Below, in pieces: positions 35,083 to 46,432 of a DNA stretch of 64,000 bases (its first letter is position 1; each line of letters starts with the position of its first letter). This DNA is from Hepsetus odoe (taxonomy: Eukaryota > Chordata > Actinopteri > Characiformes > Hepsetidae). The notes under the pieces are model-generated. The model was not told the origin of the DNA and made no database searches. It saw only the letters and a list, made by a program, of their open reading frames with translations. The position numbers and the translations under genes were made by a program. Location: assembly GCA_017165825.1 (NCBI GenBank), contig CM029366.1:33337586-33401585 (forward strand), read 5' to 3'.

Positions 35083-35795
35083 AGTACTGTCTTGAGCCAT
35101 CCCTCGTTTCTTTCTGTTTTTTTAGGAAAATGAGACATTACATTACATTTACGGCATTTAGCAGACGCTCTTATCCAGAGCGACTTCCATGTCCTGATTA
35201 CAGGGACAGTCCCCCTGGAGACACTCAGGGTTAAGGGTCTTGCTCAGGGACCCAGTGGTGGTAGTGCTAGATGTGGGATTCGAACCAGGGACCTCTTGAT
35301 CCAGAGGTACATAGGCAAGTACCCTACCACTAGACCACCGCCACCCTTGAGACGGTAGGTTTCAAACCCTTTAAGGTCAATATTCACTACCACCACCGTT
35401 ATTTTTCAGCACAGCCTCAACTCTCTTAGACCAGCTCCTTTCTTTAAGTTGTCTTCAGGAACACTTCTCCAGGCTTATTGAAGGACATCCAAAAGCTTTT
35501 CTTTGGATGTCACTGTCTTTTGTTCTCCGTTCTCTGTGGAGATGATCGCACACTGCTTCTGAAACTGCTCAGGTAGACGTAGATCACTGTGTGGGTTAAC
35601 CAACACAGAACTATCAAACTGCTCAGGTACAGAGACTGGACTGAACATGAGAGACAACAACACTGTCCTTCAGGAAGATCTGGAGAACTGTTCCTCAAGA
35701 AGACATTATAAATACAAGATATTGTGAATCTTAAGAAGGATAATATGGAGAAATCAGTGATGTCTTAAAACAGTGGCTTTGCAGAGAACTGTAAC
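35083..35795. mobile_element. Tc1-derived MITE split by a SINE
   Basis: The left end CAGTACTGTCTTGAGCCATC and a degraded right end near GCTTTGCAGAGAACTGTAAC bracket a MITE whose 5' part is interrupted at 35140-35345 by an L2-tail SINE. The interior reads AGCACAGCCTCAACTCTCTT as in the other copies. Confidence 0.75.
35140..35345 (-). mobile_element. L2-tail SINE, complete
   Basis: Plus-strand order is tail (TTTACGGCATTTAGCAGACG, CTCTTATCCAGAGCGACTTC), body (TTACAGGGACAGTCCCCCTG), reversed B box (GGGATTCGAACC) and reversed head (CCACTAGACCACCGCCACCC). This is the best copy of the family in the window. Confidence 0.85.
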
Positions 35796-36594
35796 TACAG
35801 GCATGTGTGGAAGATCATTTTGGTTCCTCTTTCTGTTTGAAGCCAAGGCAGCTTTCAGCAGCGAGGGGTCCCAGTGGGGTCACTTTTTTATTACTTTTTG
35901 TTACTTTCTTTCTTTCTTTCTTAACCATCTATAGAACTGACAACTGCTTATTAGGCAGCCTGATGTTGATTCTGGTGGTGGACTGTCGGCCTTTGTGTTT
36001 GGCTTAATCAGAACAAATCGTTTTTGGCTGCAGCACATCCTGAGCTTAGCTTCTGCAGACATCTTCTCCTTTGGCTGAAAATGAAAAAGCATTGCCCCTG
36101 GATTATTACACTCCATTCTTGTTTTTGTTCTTTTTCTGATTCTTCTTCTTCATCTTCATCTTATTTTTCACTTTCTTCTTTATCATCCTATTCGTCTGCA
36201 CCTTCTACTTCCTTATCCTCTTCCTCTGCATCTTCTTCTTCATCATTTTCTTCTGTGTACCTAAATCTACAGAGGTGTTACCACTGAGGCTCTTGCCTGG
36301 CAGAAGAGCTCATGCCGATGACTCTTTGGAGGTCTAACTACCAGTCGAGCAGGAACACTACATCAAGGTTGGTCTAGCGCTGGTTTCAGACTGAAATGCC
36401 AGCTGGAGTTTCTGGAATCAATTCTCATGTCTCTTTGGAAATCCTGCTGTGATGCAGGCTGTGGGAAGATCTAGCAGGAGTTGAAACAAGAGGAGAAGAA
36501 AGTGGCTAATCTGTAATAGAGTGAAGCTCATTCCTGAAACTGAGTTCGTATTTCAGTTGTAGAGTAGACATGAGTCGACCAAACAGATGTGAAA

Positions 36595-36875
36595 AAAGTG
36601 AAAGTGAAAGTGAAAAAGTGAAAGTGACAACCCTTGTCATTGCGAGGTCACGGCACAGCACACATGAACCACAATGAAATTGGACCTCTGCATTTTACCC
36701 ATGCACACTCAAACCCGTGCAGCAGTGGGCAGCTATTGAAAGCGCCCGGGGAGCAGTGATGGGGACGGTACCTTGCTCAAGGGTACCTCAGGGCAACCTA
36801 TTGGGAAGGGGTTTGAACCGCTGATCCTCCGATCATGCGCCTGACGCCCTAACCGCTAGGCCACCGCTGCCCCAT
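36595..36875 (-). mobile_element. tRNA-derived SINE (V-SINE/HAmo-like), full length
   Basis: Begins with GAAAGTGAAAGTGA repeats (extended tail) and ends CTAGGCCACCGCTGCCCCAT (reversed head). The centre GGGGAGCAGTGATGGGGACG is intact. It looks like one of the youngest copies. Confidence 0.85.
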
Positions 36876-36934
36876 GTTAGCTGTTATTTAATTATTTAAT
36901 GCAATAAATCCAGTTTTATTTGCCCTTATGGATA

Positions 36935-37165
36935 AAAGAATTATGACTATTTGTCACTGTGAAACAGCACACAGTGAACCACACCCAAATGCATCCTCTG
37001 TATTTATCATACACACACTGTCCAGCAGGGGGCAGACATATCCAGCACCCGGGGAGCAGTGTTGGGAGAGCTACCTTGCTCAAGGGAACCTCAGGGGAAC
37101 CTACTGCTCTGGGATTCGAGCCTTCCAACCCTGGCTCCTAGTCCCTAAACACTAGGACTCCGCTG
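36935..37165 (-). mobile_element. tRNA-derived SINE (V-SINE/HAmo-like)
   Basis: Same family and orientation as its neighbour 60 bp upstream, with more substitutions (GGGGAGCAGTGTTGGGAGAG). Confidence 0.8.
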
Positions 37166-38508
37166 AAGATGTTACTACATGCTTCAAAGAGCATCTCCCT
37201 GCACCAGCACAGGGACAATGTAGACATCTTGATTGCAAATCTTCTTCCCAGCTTTCACAACCGGTTAGAGGAAATCTTTTCTGTCCTAAAGCTAGAGAGG
37301 AAGTGGCATCATAGAACTGGACCATGGGCTGATTTTAAGAGTTTCTGACCCTTTCTTTTACTGTGTTAGCTGGACCAAACCTCTGATTCTGACTTCTGAT
37401 TCAAGACCTCCTCCATTTCTCAACATTGGGGAATTTAATAAGCCGCTTGTCTTCTGCAGTGTTGCTTGTTTGTTGCATATGCCGATAATCCTGCATATAA
37501 AATAAAAAATGGTTGTGGGTTCCCCAGGTGCAACTCTCGAATGAATCTTTATTTTTGAGGAATGTGCCAATAATCATAAAGCACTTTCTCTTGCCCCCGA
37601 CAGTCAGAAAGACCTCGCTCTCTTGTCCTCTCTTTTATGTTCTTTTTCCTGCCTCACCCCCTCGTCCAATGTTCGCCCACGCTAATGCAGCATGGCAGCC
37701 CTCTCCGTCCTTCCCGCCTCTGCCTTTTCCAGCAGGAAAGGGAGGAGGTTGAGGTGGGGGTTAAGCCAGGCATGAACGAGGCCGAGACGTCCTCGTCCCC
37801 AGTGCGGATCCGGACAGGGCATGTGTCATGAGAGTGGCAGTGAGGCGCTTTTAATCCAGTTTGTTTCGCTCCCTTTCCCGGTGCCCTGAGAAGCACGAGC
37901 GGCTCTGTTTACCCAGCTTCCCCTCCACCTACCTTTGAGGATACAGGAGCCCAAGGCGAAATCAGGAGTGGGATGATACAGCTACTGCTTCTGTGTGTGT
38001 CTGTGTGTCCTCACAGGTTTGTCTAACACATCGGTAACAATGTCTCAACTAAAGGTATGAGGAACAACCTCATAGACAGCGCTCACACGTGGACCTACAT
38101 TTTCACACACGAACTGGAGCGAGATGCTCTTCCGGGGGTTTTCCGTGAGGGACACGCTCTTTCCTACAGTTTAGGCCAGACCGGTAGACCGTGCTGGAAG
38201 AGGGACATGACTTGCTCATGTAGCCGCCTTCTAATCTGCACATAAACAGCCAAGTCTTTAACCGTTCCTTGAATCTGGTGAAATATTTTCCCCAGTGTTC
38301 TCCAGTTTTCTTTGCCGTCTGCAAGTCAAGGACCTTCTTTATTCCTGGAAGATTTTAACCCTCCCAGGAAGAGGATGTCTTTTGCGTCAGTCTGTCTTGT
38401 TATACTTCAGATATGCTTTTTTCGTCCAGAAGGCAGCGGACCTTTATAATCTTCACTGTTATATAATTCACGTTACAACTAACTATTCACTTCTGCCTCT
38501 TATTCCAG

Positions 38509-38712
38509 AGCTCACGTTCGCCTGGATCTTCAACGAGTACCCTTACTTCGTCCAGCAGGACAGCAGGCGCTTTGTGTCCCAGGAGACGGGGAACCTGTAC
38601 ATTGCTAAAGTGGAGCCGTCCGACGTGGGCAACTACACGTGTGTGGTGAACAACAGCATCACCAAGGACAAAGTGCTGAGTTCCCCCACGCCGCTAGTGC
38701 TGCGAAACGACG
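38509..38712 (+). CDS. cntn3: cntn3 coding exon 5: second half of Ig2
   Basis: The acceptor is CTCTTATTCCAG and the donor is GTAAGG. It encodes about 68 residues: ELTFAWIFNEYP with the core Trp, then DSRRFVSQETGNLYIAKVEP, SDVGNYTCVV with the second Ig2 cysteine, and LSSPTPLVLRNDG. FNEYP and RRFVSQETG are nearly invariant in contactins. Two N-glycosylation sequons are visible (NYT and NNS). This is the longest and best conserved exon in the window. Confidence 0.97.
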
Positions 38713-39162
38713 GTAAGGGAGACATCTTTGTGCCACACTGTCCTTTATCCACAGTGACCTACTGTAAATGGGACGGGATCTGAGATTTGAAGGGAGATGC
38801 CTTTTTAAGAAAGGTCTCCTTTTTTCCCGGCTGTCTGAGAGATGCTTTCACTAAATGCCATTCCTTTAAAGGCCGAACTGTTGCCTTTTAAGAAAGGTAA
38901 CCTGTAGCCTCGACAGTGTCGCAAAGAGGCCAGATTTCCATTTGAGATGGATCCTGGATGGATCTGAGCGAGCTCTTTAAATCTTTCATGGGGACGTCTC
39001 TGTATTTTTTATGGATCTGCTTGGCAGACATATTCGGGCGGTTCTTTGTGATTGTCCTCCTGCTGTTGTTGTTTTGCCAGGAGTGAAAAGTGCTCGTGAT
39101 GTAAATCATTGATGAAAAACATGGTATGTGTGGATGTATGTTGCGTTGTCTGTCCATCACAG
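38713..39162 (+). other. Intron 5 (450 bp)
   Basis: No interspersed repeat is visible. TTTTAAGAAAGGT occurs twice (about 38802 and 38887), a short local duplication. Confidence 0.85.
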
Positions 39163-39265
39163 GAGCGATGGGGGAGTACGAGCCCAAAATAGAAGTTCAT
39201 TTCCAAGACACCGTGCCCGCCGCCAAAGGATCGTCCGTGAAACTGGAATGCTTCGCCTTGGGGAA
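39163..39265 (+). CDS. cntn3: cntn3 coding exon 6: Ig2-Ig3 linker and first half of Ig3
   Basis: The acceptor is TGTCCATCACAG and the donor is GTGAGT. It encodes about 34 residues, GAMGEYEPKIEVHFQDTVPA followed by AKGSSVKLECFALG, with the first Ig3 cysteine in LECFALG. MGEYEPKIEV is a clear contactin-3/4 family string. The exon is separated from exon 5 by only 450 bp, the shortest intron seen here. It closes in phase 2 within the Asn of the family motif ALGNPVP. Confidence 0.95.
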
Positions 39266-40860
39266 GTGAGTTTCTGACCGTCGTGCTGGTCCAGGGGTTC
39301 ACACCCTTTCCTAGACGTCATGCAGTTTTACTCCTTTTTGACATGCTGTTGAGGGAGACATGAAAGTCAGGGAGATTCCTTTAGGTACCCTCTTACATGC
39401 CATTAGCCATGTGCAAGGGTGAGTTCTTTACAGGAAGCTCCTTTACAGTAATGGTCTGCTCATCACTGGGCAATAACCCAAAAAAGATTTACTTCTTAAA
39501 CGGGTTGGAAAACGAGCCGGATGCGGCAAGAAGGAGCCAAGAAGGAGAGGCCTCATTTAGTTGGGCCAAAAAAAAGTGTTTTTGAAAGAAGCGGAGATTG
39601 CAGCCTTTGAGAGACCAAGTAGCAATATCACACCAGGCTGGAGTGTGAATCAGATCCGTTCACACCAGAATCTCCTAATGCGGGCACATCCATCAAAGAA
39701 ATCGGCCAGTTAATAGATCCGTGCCTGCCGTGCATTTTTCTATTCATACTGCGAGAATATCAACCTCTCCGAGAAAAATCCGCAGAACTTCCTGTGGAAT
39801 CTCAGAGCTCAACCATAAAGAAAGTCCTAGGTTTTAGGAGTACTAAATGCACTAAATGCGGGTTCTAGTTAGTATGAGGTTTCTAGAAGTATGCAGGTGG
39901 AGCACATGCATTCTACAAACTCATGGGTTCCAGAAGGTCATGGCTATAGGATAACACATGGACTAATCAAGAACAAGAACAAGAATGTTCTAGCAGGTCA
40001 TGAGTACTAGAAGGATATAGATTTCAAGCAGGTTCTAGGAAGTATGTGGCTTCTAGAAGTACATGGGGTAGGAGCATATTCATTCTACAACACATGGATT
40101 CTAAAAGCACTTGTGTAAAGGATAACACATGCACTTTACAGAGACATTGGTTCTAGAAGGTCATGAATACTATAAGCAATTTGATACCATATTGGTTTGC
40201 TCTCCCTGTAGTCATAGAAGCAGGTTCTAAGAAGGCCATGGGTTCTAGAAGCACATGGGTATAGGAGCATGAGGATTTTATAGTCACATGGGTTCTAAAA
40301 GCACATGGGGAATCACAGTGAGTTTGAGATACTTGGATACTCTGCCTTCCTGGGAAGCGGGTTCTTGGAAGCCTGTGAGTTTACAGCACATGGGTTCTAG
40401 AAGCACATGGGTATAGGATAATACATGAACTTAACAAGCATATGGGTTCTAGAAGCATTAATTGAAAATATTGGATTTCATCTTGCTGTTCACTCCCCAC
40501 AGTCCTAGGAAGCAGATTCCAGAAAGCCTGTTGGTTCTTAAAACAAGTTACAGGAGCAGATGCACTTCAAGCACATGGGTTCTAGTTGCTCCAGGAAGCA
40601 CGTTGGTCTCACCACAAGGGTTCCAAGAACATCCAACAATTAGATACAGACAGAATCGAGATGCACATGGATAATGTGAATGTGGGTTCTCATAGAACAT
40701 GAGCTCTAGACGTTTGTCATAGAAAGCAAATGGGTTCTCAGAATATATGGGCTCAAAGAAGCAAGCCGATTCTAGAACGCACATAGAATCACCCTAGTTT
40801 TAGATGCTCTGGGAGTGTATGCATAGTTGAAGCACTTAGATTCTAATGTTCTCTCAACAG
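39266..40860 (+). other. Intron 6 (1.6 kb)
   Basis: The first 560 bp look unique. The rest is dominated by the degenerate TTCTAGAA/GCACATGGG array described separately. Confidence 0.85.
39840..40790. repeat. Degenerate array of GGTTCTAGAAGCACATGGGT-like units
   Basis: Exact TTCTAGAA occurs at 39881, 40051, 40151, 40243, 40395, 40447 and 40770, with near matches between (TTCCAGAA at 39929, TTCTAAAA near 40098 and 40293). GCACATGGG follows or precedes many of them. Spacing is irregular, so this is an old or gene-converted array rather than a clean tandem repeat. Confidence 0.8.
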
Positions 40861-41045
40861 TCCAGTTCCAAAGATCAGCTGGAGAAGAACCAGCGATGTG
40901 CCGTTTCCCAGCAAAGTCAAACTGAGAAACTCCAATGCAATTCTGGAGATCCCCCGCTTCCAGCAGGAGGACACAGGGACGTACGAGTGTGTGGCGGAGA
41001 ACAGTCGAGGGAAGAATGCAGTCCGAGGCCGTCTCTCTTTCCATG
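40861..41045 (+). CDS. cntn3: cntn3 coding exon 7: second half of Ig3
   Basis: The acceptor is TGTTCTCTCAACAG and the donor is GTAAGA. Phase 2 in, phase 1 out. It encodes PVPKISWRRTSDVPFPSKVK, then LRNSNAILEIPRFQQEDTG, TYECVAENSRGKNAVRG and RLSFH. The core Trp (ISWRR) and the second Ig3 cysteine (YECVAENSRGK) are present. FQQED and AENSRGKN are contactin hallmarks. Confidence 0.97.
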
Positions 41046-41350
41046 GTAAGATGTTCTTTAAAACACAGGTGGAGAGTTTTGGAGTACAAGTACTCCATTA
41101 CTGTACTTAAGTAAAGTATTTAAAGCAGCATTTGCTTTACTGAGTACTTCCCTTTTCCAGAGTGGAACCAAAATATCTTTCCGGCCATTTTCAGAACAGA
41201 CTCCTTACATTACTCTGAACATATAGAGGAGAATCCATTCTTCTTCCATCACCTTCCCAACATTGAGCCCCAGTTTTAGCCTAAATGGACAAAAACAGAA
41301 AAGATGTCCCTCACAGAGATCACACATCCCAAACAAGGCATATCAGAGAA

Positions 41351-41353
<3 letters not shown>

Positions 41354-41403
<50 letters not shown>

Positions 41404-41441
41404 ATATATATATATATATATAATGTAACATATATATATAT
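41354..41441. repeat. (TA)n microsatellite, about 85 bp
   Basis: Near-continuous TATATA with short breaks (GTTATATA, AATGTAACATATA). Confidence 0.95.
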
Positions 41442-41629
41442 GCCTTTCTGTTTTTATTTTCAGATTAAACCATATAATCTGCATTAAACTGAGATTACAC
41501 AGAATTTAGCCTTTTAAATTAAATTACATTTTTCCATTTCACTTTTACTCATTTAGTGATGCTTTTCTCCAAAACAACTTACAAGCGTTGGTGCTAGACT
41601 GCAGTAGCAGCTTTACATAAACATTACAT

Positions 41630-41855
41630 GGAAGTGAAAGTGACTACTGTTGTCCACAACCAAATTTAACCTCCGTTTTTCACCCACACTCACCGTCCAG
41701 CAGGGGGCAGCTATTTAAGGTGCCCGGGGAGCAGTGATGGGGATGGTATCTTGCTCAAAGATACCTCAGGGCAACCTACTGGTCTGGGTTTTGAACCTAT
41801 GACCTTCTGATCCTGGAGCCCGGTCCCTAGACACGAGGCCAGTGCTGGCCCACTT
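41630..41855 (-). mobile_element. tRNA-derived SINE (V-SINE/HAmo-like)
   Basis: GGAAGTGAAAGTGACTACTG tail, CAGCAGGGGGCAGCTATTTA centre and a reversed head near CGAGGCCAGTGCTGGCCC. Confidence 0.8.
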
Positions 41856-42984
41856 AAAATGAAATAGAATAAAATAACTATGATTTATTAAAATTAGGTT
41901 GGCTGGAAGGCAAGCACAAATAAAAAGGATTCATGCAAATGTCTGTTTAGGTTTGGAGGGCAGGAATTTCTCCTTCTTACGAACTGTTTGGTCACTTGTT
42001 TCTCACGCCAGGCTTGTTATGACAGGCGTCCGTTTTCGTTATGACACACCGGCCTGAACGCGATGAGTGTCGTCCTCGCTGTAACTCAATGCGACATCGT
42101 GTCACGACAAGTGTGTCAGGGTGAAGGGGGCCCCGGCCTCACCTGACAGACACGGCGTCACGTTGCCATCGTCCTTCCGAATCCTCAGGACTTCCACTCC
42201 TGCTAGCTGGAGCTTTCCTGCACACTTCCCTGCAAACACATCCTCAACTAGTTCACTCTTTCCCCCTAAACTCGAGCAAATAGCAGCTTCGTTTCATAAG
42301 GGACTCGCTCGTCTTATTCGGGTTCTTCATAATAGGAGATTATTTTTGAAATGCAATTATACCACAGCATTAATTGAACTCAAACTTGGTACACAGGCTT
42401 TTTTTTTTTGTGGGGGGGGTGCCAGGCAACCGGATAATAAGGCTGTGGAACGAGGTCAGGGGATTTATTTGTGTTGAGCAGAGAGAGCGTGCCTTCGGTG
42501 TGATAGAATTGTCATGTTCTCAGTGGGAGACGGGATGTGGGGGTCCGATTCATCCCCGTTTGCTCCTGTGAGAAGAATGTCTTTGTGTTTTTTTGTTCCT
42601 CCTTCAATCCCTCCCTACTGCGTGTTAAGAAGAGAGAAGACGGCGAAGGATTCTGGGTGGAAGGGAAAGAAACCACCTGGGTGATGTGCTTGTTCCTCAT
42701 GAAGAGGATCTTATGTAAATGATGCCTCTCGATGTCGAATTGCTTATGTATTAATAGCTTTCAGGGATTGGTTGAAATTAATGATGTGAAGAGGGGATGA
42801 GGCTCTGGGTAAAATTTGGAAATTCACTTTGCAGGATTGGTTTTCAGCTGCTGCTCCAGTGCAGTGAAGCAACCAGCAGGATAAGAAAATAAAGAAATAT
42901 AAAAATAAAGAAAATGATTTTACAAAAAAACACTCAAACAGAAAATAGAAGACCTCCAATAGAAGACCGGATGCTTGAGTTAAA

Positions 42985-43280
42985 AGATTGTGGTAAAAGT
43001 AGAAGACTTTTAGAGTATAGAGTAAAAAGTACAGGAATGTAGTGAGAGTGTAAAGTAAAAAGTACAGGAATGTAGTGAGAGTGTAAAGAAAAAGTACAGG
43101 AATGTACTGAGAGTGTAAAGTAAAAAATACAGGAATGTAGTGAGAGTGTAAAGTAAAAGTACAGGAATGTAATGAGAGTGTAAAGAAAAAGTACAGGAAT
43201 GTAGTGAGAGTGTAAAGTAAAAGTACAGGAATGTACTGAGAGTGTAAAGTAAAAGTGCAGGAGTGTACTGAGAGTGTAAA
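42985..43280. repeat. Minisatellite block 1 (about 30-34 bp unit)
   Basis: Unit of the type AAGTACAGGAATGTAGTGAG + AGTGTAAAGTAA, with about nine copies of variable A-run length. Confidence 0.9.
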
Positions 43281-43950
43281 GTGAGACGTGTCTCCTCTGA
43301 AGGACGTCTGGAGCGTCTGTCTGTGCTGAGAGTGAACTGAATCTCACTCCATATTAATAGAATTAAAGACTATTAAAGCCTCGAACTTCAACTCCAATAA
43401 AAACAATCTACTGAAAATAATCCACAGAGTAAAGAAAAAAGTACAGGAATGTAGTGAGAGTAAAGTAAAAGTACAGGAATGTACTGAGAGTGTAGCAAAA
43501 GGTACAGGAATGTATTGAGAGTAAAGAAAAGTGCTGGTGAATGTAGTGAGAGTGTAAAGTAAAAGTACAGGAATGTACTGAGAGTGTAAAGTAAAAGTAC
43601 AGGAATGTAGTGAGAGTGTAAAGTAAAAGTAGAGAATGTACCAGAGTGTAAAGAAAAGTACAGGAATGTAGTGAGAGGTAAAGTAAAAGCACAGGAATGT
43701 ACTGAGAGGTAAAGTAAAAGTACAGGAATGTACTGAGTGTAAAGTAAAAAGGCAGGAATGTACTGGAGAGTGTAAAGTAAAGTGCAGGAGTGTACTGGAG
43801 AGAGTGAGACGTGTCTCCTCTGAAGGACGTCTGGAGCGTCTGTCTGTGCTGAAAGTGAACTGAATCTCACTCCATATTAATAGAATTAAAGACTATTAAA
43901 GCCTCGAACTTCAACTCCAATAAAAACAATCTACTGAAAATAATCCACAT
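43281..43950. repeat. Duplicated block: flank, minisatellite 2, flank
   Basis: The ~140-bp flank starting GACGTGTCTCCTCTGAAGGA at about 43284 recurs at about 43808 with a single visible difference (GAGAGTGAAC against GAAAGTGAAC). Between them, at 43430-43803, lies a second minisatellite array of the same unit. The arrangement is a tandem duplication of array plus flank. Confidence 0.9.
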
Positions 43951-44627
43951 GAACTTCACCGCTTCACTTTCATCACCGTCTCTACTAGTTCTCCATCACG
44001 GACACACACTCCACACACCCTGAACTCCACCGTCCACTCTCCCTGTCCTCTCTCTCACTCTCCTTCACTCTGTCCTGCACCGATGGACACACAGAGGGAC
44101 GTCTCTTCTGCGTGTAATTTGTAAATTACACTGAAAACAAATACTGAAATGAAATATGTTCTAGTCCAGGAAACTGCATTAAGTTGGTGTGAAAGTGTTA
44201 CTGATATATATTTGAATCAAACCCAGAAGTAATGACTCCAGTCTAAAACAGGCACATTTTTTGAGCTCAAGTTCATTGTTTATTTAATTCATCCAATTCT
44301 TTTATTTACTATTTTGAGCTGAAGAAAGCCGTCGTTCACTTTAGTCCTCCTTCCTTTTCTTGTCGCTCGTCTCACGACGTCGCCTGTCATTCAAACTGAA
44401 CGTTGCCTTGTTGCTCCCATCGCCATCACTTCTGACAAAACTGGGTGTAATGACAGATTATTCCTCAGATCAGCTCTGCCAGAGATGTGTGTTCATCAGT
44501 GGAAGACATGTTTTACGTTCTTTGTCTCACATTCTTTGGTGTCTCGCTTTCTGTTGTTCGTCCTGAAAACAGAATTTCAGAATTTCAGAAAGAGAGAGAG
44601 ATGGCATCATTACATTTTTTTTTGTCA

Positions 44628-44800
44628 AAGGGCAGTGGTGGCCTAGCAAGGTACCGTCCCCATCACTGCTCCCTGGGTGCTTTAGATAGTTGTTCTCGCT
44701 GCACGGTGTGTGTGGGTGAAAAGCAGGGGCTGAATTTTGTCGCGTCTCACTGTGTGCTGTTGTTTCACAAGGACAATTAGTCACTTTCACTTTCACACTT
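44628..44800 (+). mobile_element. SINE (V-SINE/HAmo-like), internally deleted
   Basis: GGCAGTGGTGGCCTAG jumps straight to CAAGGTACCGTCCCCATCAC, so the B-box region is deleted. The tail TAGTCACTTTCACTTTCACA is intact. Confidence 0.8.
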
Positions 44801-44803
44801 TAA

Positions 44804-44935
44804 CGGGGCAGCCGAGATCTAGCGTTTAGGGCCGAGGCACCAGGTTCGGAGGGTGGTGAGTTCGAATCCCACACCAGTGGGTTACCCTGAGGTACAGTTG
44901 AGCAAGGTACCATCCCCATCATTGCTTCCCAGATA
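44804..44935 (+). mobile_element. SINE (V-SINE/HAmo-like), 5' half
   Basis: GGGGCAGCCGAGATCTAGCG head, a perfect-looking B box GGTGAGTTCGAATCCC, and CAAGGTACCATCCCCATCAT. It follows the previous SINE within a few bases and lies about 70 bp upstream of exon 8. Confidence 0.8.
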
Positions 44936-45007
44936 GTTTAATCAGGTTTTAATTAGATGCAGAGAGTTTTCATCTCACAACAAAACTTTTCTTGTCTCTC
45001 TTCTTAG

Positions 45008-45144
45008 CCAAACCCCATTGGCTGCAGACGATGGCGGACACAGCCTTGTCCATCGAGGAGAACCTGTTTTGGGAGTGCAAAGCCAGCGGGAAGCCCAAGC
45101 CGTCCTACAGTTGGCTGAAGAATGGAGAACCCCTCTTGTCTGAG
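45008..45144 (+). CDS. cntn3: cntn3 coding exon 8: first half of Ig4
   Basis: The acceptor is CTTGTCTCTCTTCTTAG and the donor is GTATGG. It opens in phase 1 and closes in phase 0. It encodes AKPHWLQTMADTALSIEEN, LFWECKASGKPKPSYSW and LKNGEPLLSE. The Ig4 first cysteine (WECKASGKPKPSY) and core Trp (SWLKNGEP) both lie in this exon, so this split differs from Ig1-3 in that the Trp precedes the intron. AKPHW and ECKASGKPKPSY favour contactin-3 over contactin-4. Confidence 0.96.
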
Positions 45145-45499
45145 GTATGGTGGGACAAAATTGAGATGACAAGTAAAAATAATTGTAAGGAAGAAATGAA
45201 CCAAAATGAGTGATGGAAGTGATGAAAAGGAAGCTGCAATTAAACGAAGAGACAAACCCGTCTCACACCCAGACCAGCTCAGTCACTCAGCTCACTTCTC
45301 CTTTAACCATTTTACAAATTACCATTTTTATTTTTTATAACAAGAAAACAGAAATGGTGAATCGGGAGCACGTTTCAGCCAGAGCTGAACGATAAAGACA
45401 AAACAATCACGATTATAATGCTGTATATTGTGATGTAACGTGTCACTTTCACTTTCATGATGTATTTCAGTTTATAAAAGAAGCAGTTTTCTTAATAGA

Positions 45500-45698
45500 G
45501 AAGCAAGACTGCGTTGGTTTGGAAATGATGTTGAAAATGGATTAGCCAGGAAAGAGGAGAAGAACAAGAAAAAGGAGGAGGTTTATGGATGTGGTGAGAG
45601 AGGACAGGTGGTTGGTGTGAAAGAGGAAGATGCAGAGGACAGGAAGACATGGAGACAGTTGATCCGCTGTGGTAACCTAACGAGAGAAGCTGAAAGAT
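45500..45698 (+). mobile_element. RTE-like LINE 3' fragment
   Basis: AGAAGCAAGACTGCGTTGG, AGGTTTATGGATGTGGTGAG and GATCCGCTGTGGTAACCTAA match the 17560 copy. It runs into the GATA/GACA array. Confidence 0.7.
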
Positions 45699-45734
45699 GG
45701 GGATTTTTCTGGAATTAAAAGAAGTTGGTTTCTT

Positions 45735-46432
45735 TAGATAGACAGATGGACAGACAGATAGATACATACATATCTAGATAGATAGACAGACAGACAGAGA
45801 TAGATAGATAGATAAAAGGTAGACAGACAGATGGACAGACAGACAGACAGAGGATCAGAGGGATAGATGGTCAGATGGACAGAGGGATAGAGGGACAGAT
45901 GGACAGAGGGACAGATGGACAGAGGGATAGAGGGATAGATGGACAGAGGGATAGAGGGATAGATGGACAGAAGGATAGATGGACAGAGGATTAGAGGGAT
46001 AGATGGACAGATGGACAGAGGGATAGATGGACAGAGGATTAGAGGGATAGATGGACAGAGGGACAGAGGGATAGATGGACAGAGGGATAGATAGAGGGAC
46101 AGAGGGATAGATGGATAGAGGGATAGATGGACAGAGGATTAAAGGGATAGATGGACAGAGGGATAGATGGACAGATGGACAGAGGGATAGAGGGATAGAT
46201 GGACAGAGGATTAGAGGGACAGAGGGATAGATAGAGGGATAGATGGATAGATGGACAGAGGATTAGAGGGACAGAGGGATAGATGGACAGAGGGACAGAG
46301 GGATAGATAGAGGGATAGATGGACAGAGGGATAGATGGATAGATGGACAGAGGATTAGAGGGACAGAGGGATAGATGGACAGAGGGATAGATGGACAGAG
46401 GGACAGAGGGATAGATAGAGGGATAGTGCCAG
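45735..46432. repeat. GATA/GACA-type minisatellite, about 0.7 kb
   Basis: Starts as (GATA/GACA)n and becomes a higher-order array of GATAGATGGACAGAGG and GACAGAGG units. The long open frame on the reverse strand (repeating YPSI/PLSI) is a by-product of the 4-bp-based periodicity. Confidence 0.95.

Larger units (their letters stand above)
31148..38508 (+). other. Intron 4 (7.4 kb)
   Basis: Carries several Tc1-type pieces, a possible L2-like RT fragment and SINEs on both strands. The stretches 31390-32670, 33210-33640, 34700-35080, 36260-36590 and 37170-38500 show nothing I can name beyond low-complexity GA (31995-32035) and CT/TTC-rich (36120-36260) patches. Confidence 0.85.
41046..45007 (+). 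other. Intron 7 (4.0 kb)
   Basis: Holds a (TA)n tract, three SINEs and the duplicated minisatellite block. The stretches 41870-42960 and 43960-44630 show nothing I can classify. Confidence 0.85.

Noticed and set aside
35930..36287. Ser-rich + strand frame (36024-36287)
   Set aside because: It follows TTC/TCT-rich low-complexity sequence in intron 4.
42934..43870. Reverse-strand frames rich in LHSHYIPVLF-type repeats
   Set aside because: They are translations of the minisatellite blocks, with no start context or homology.
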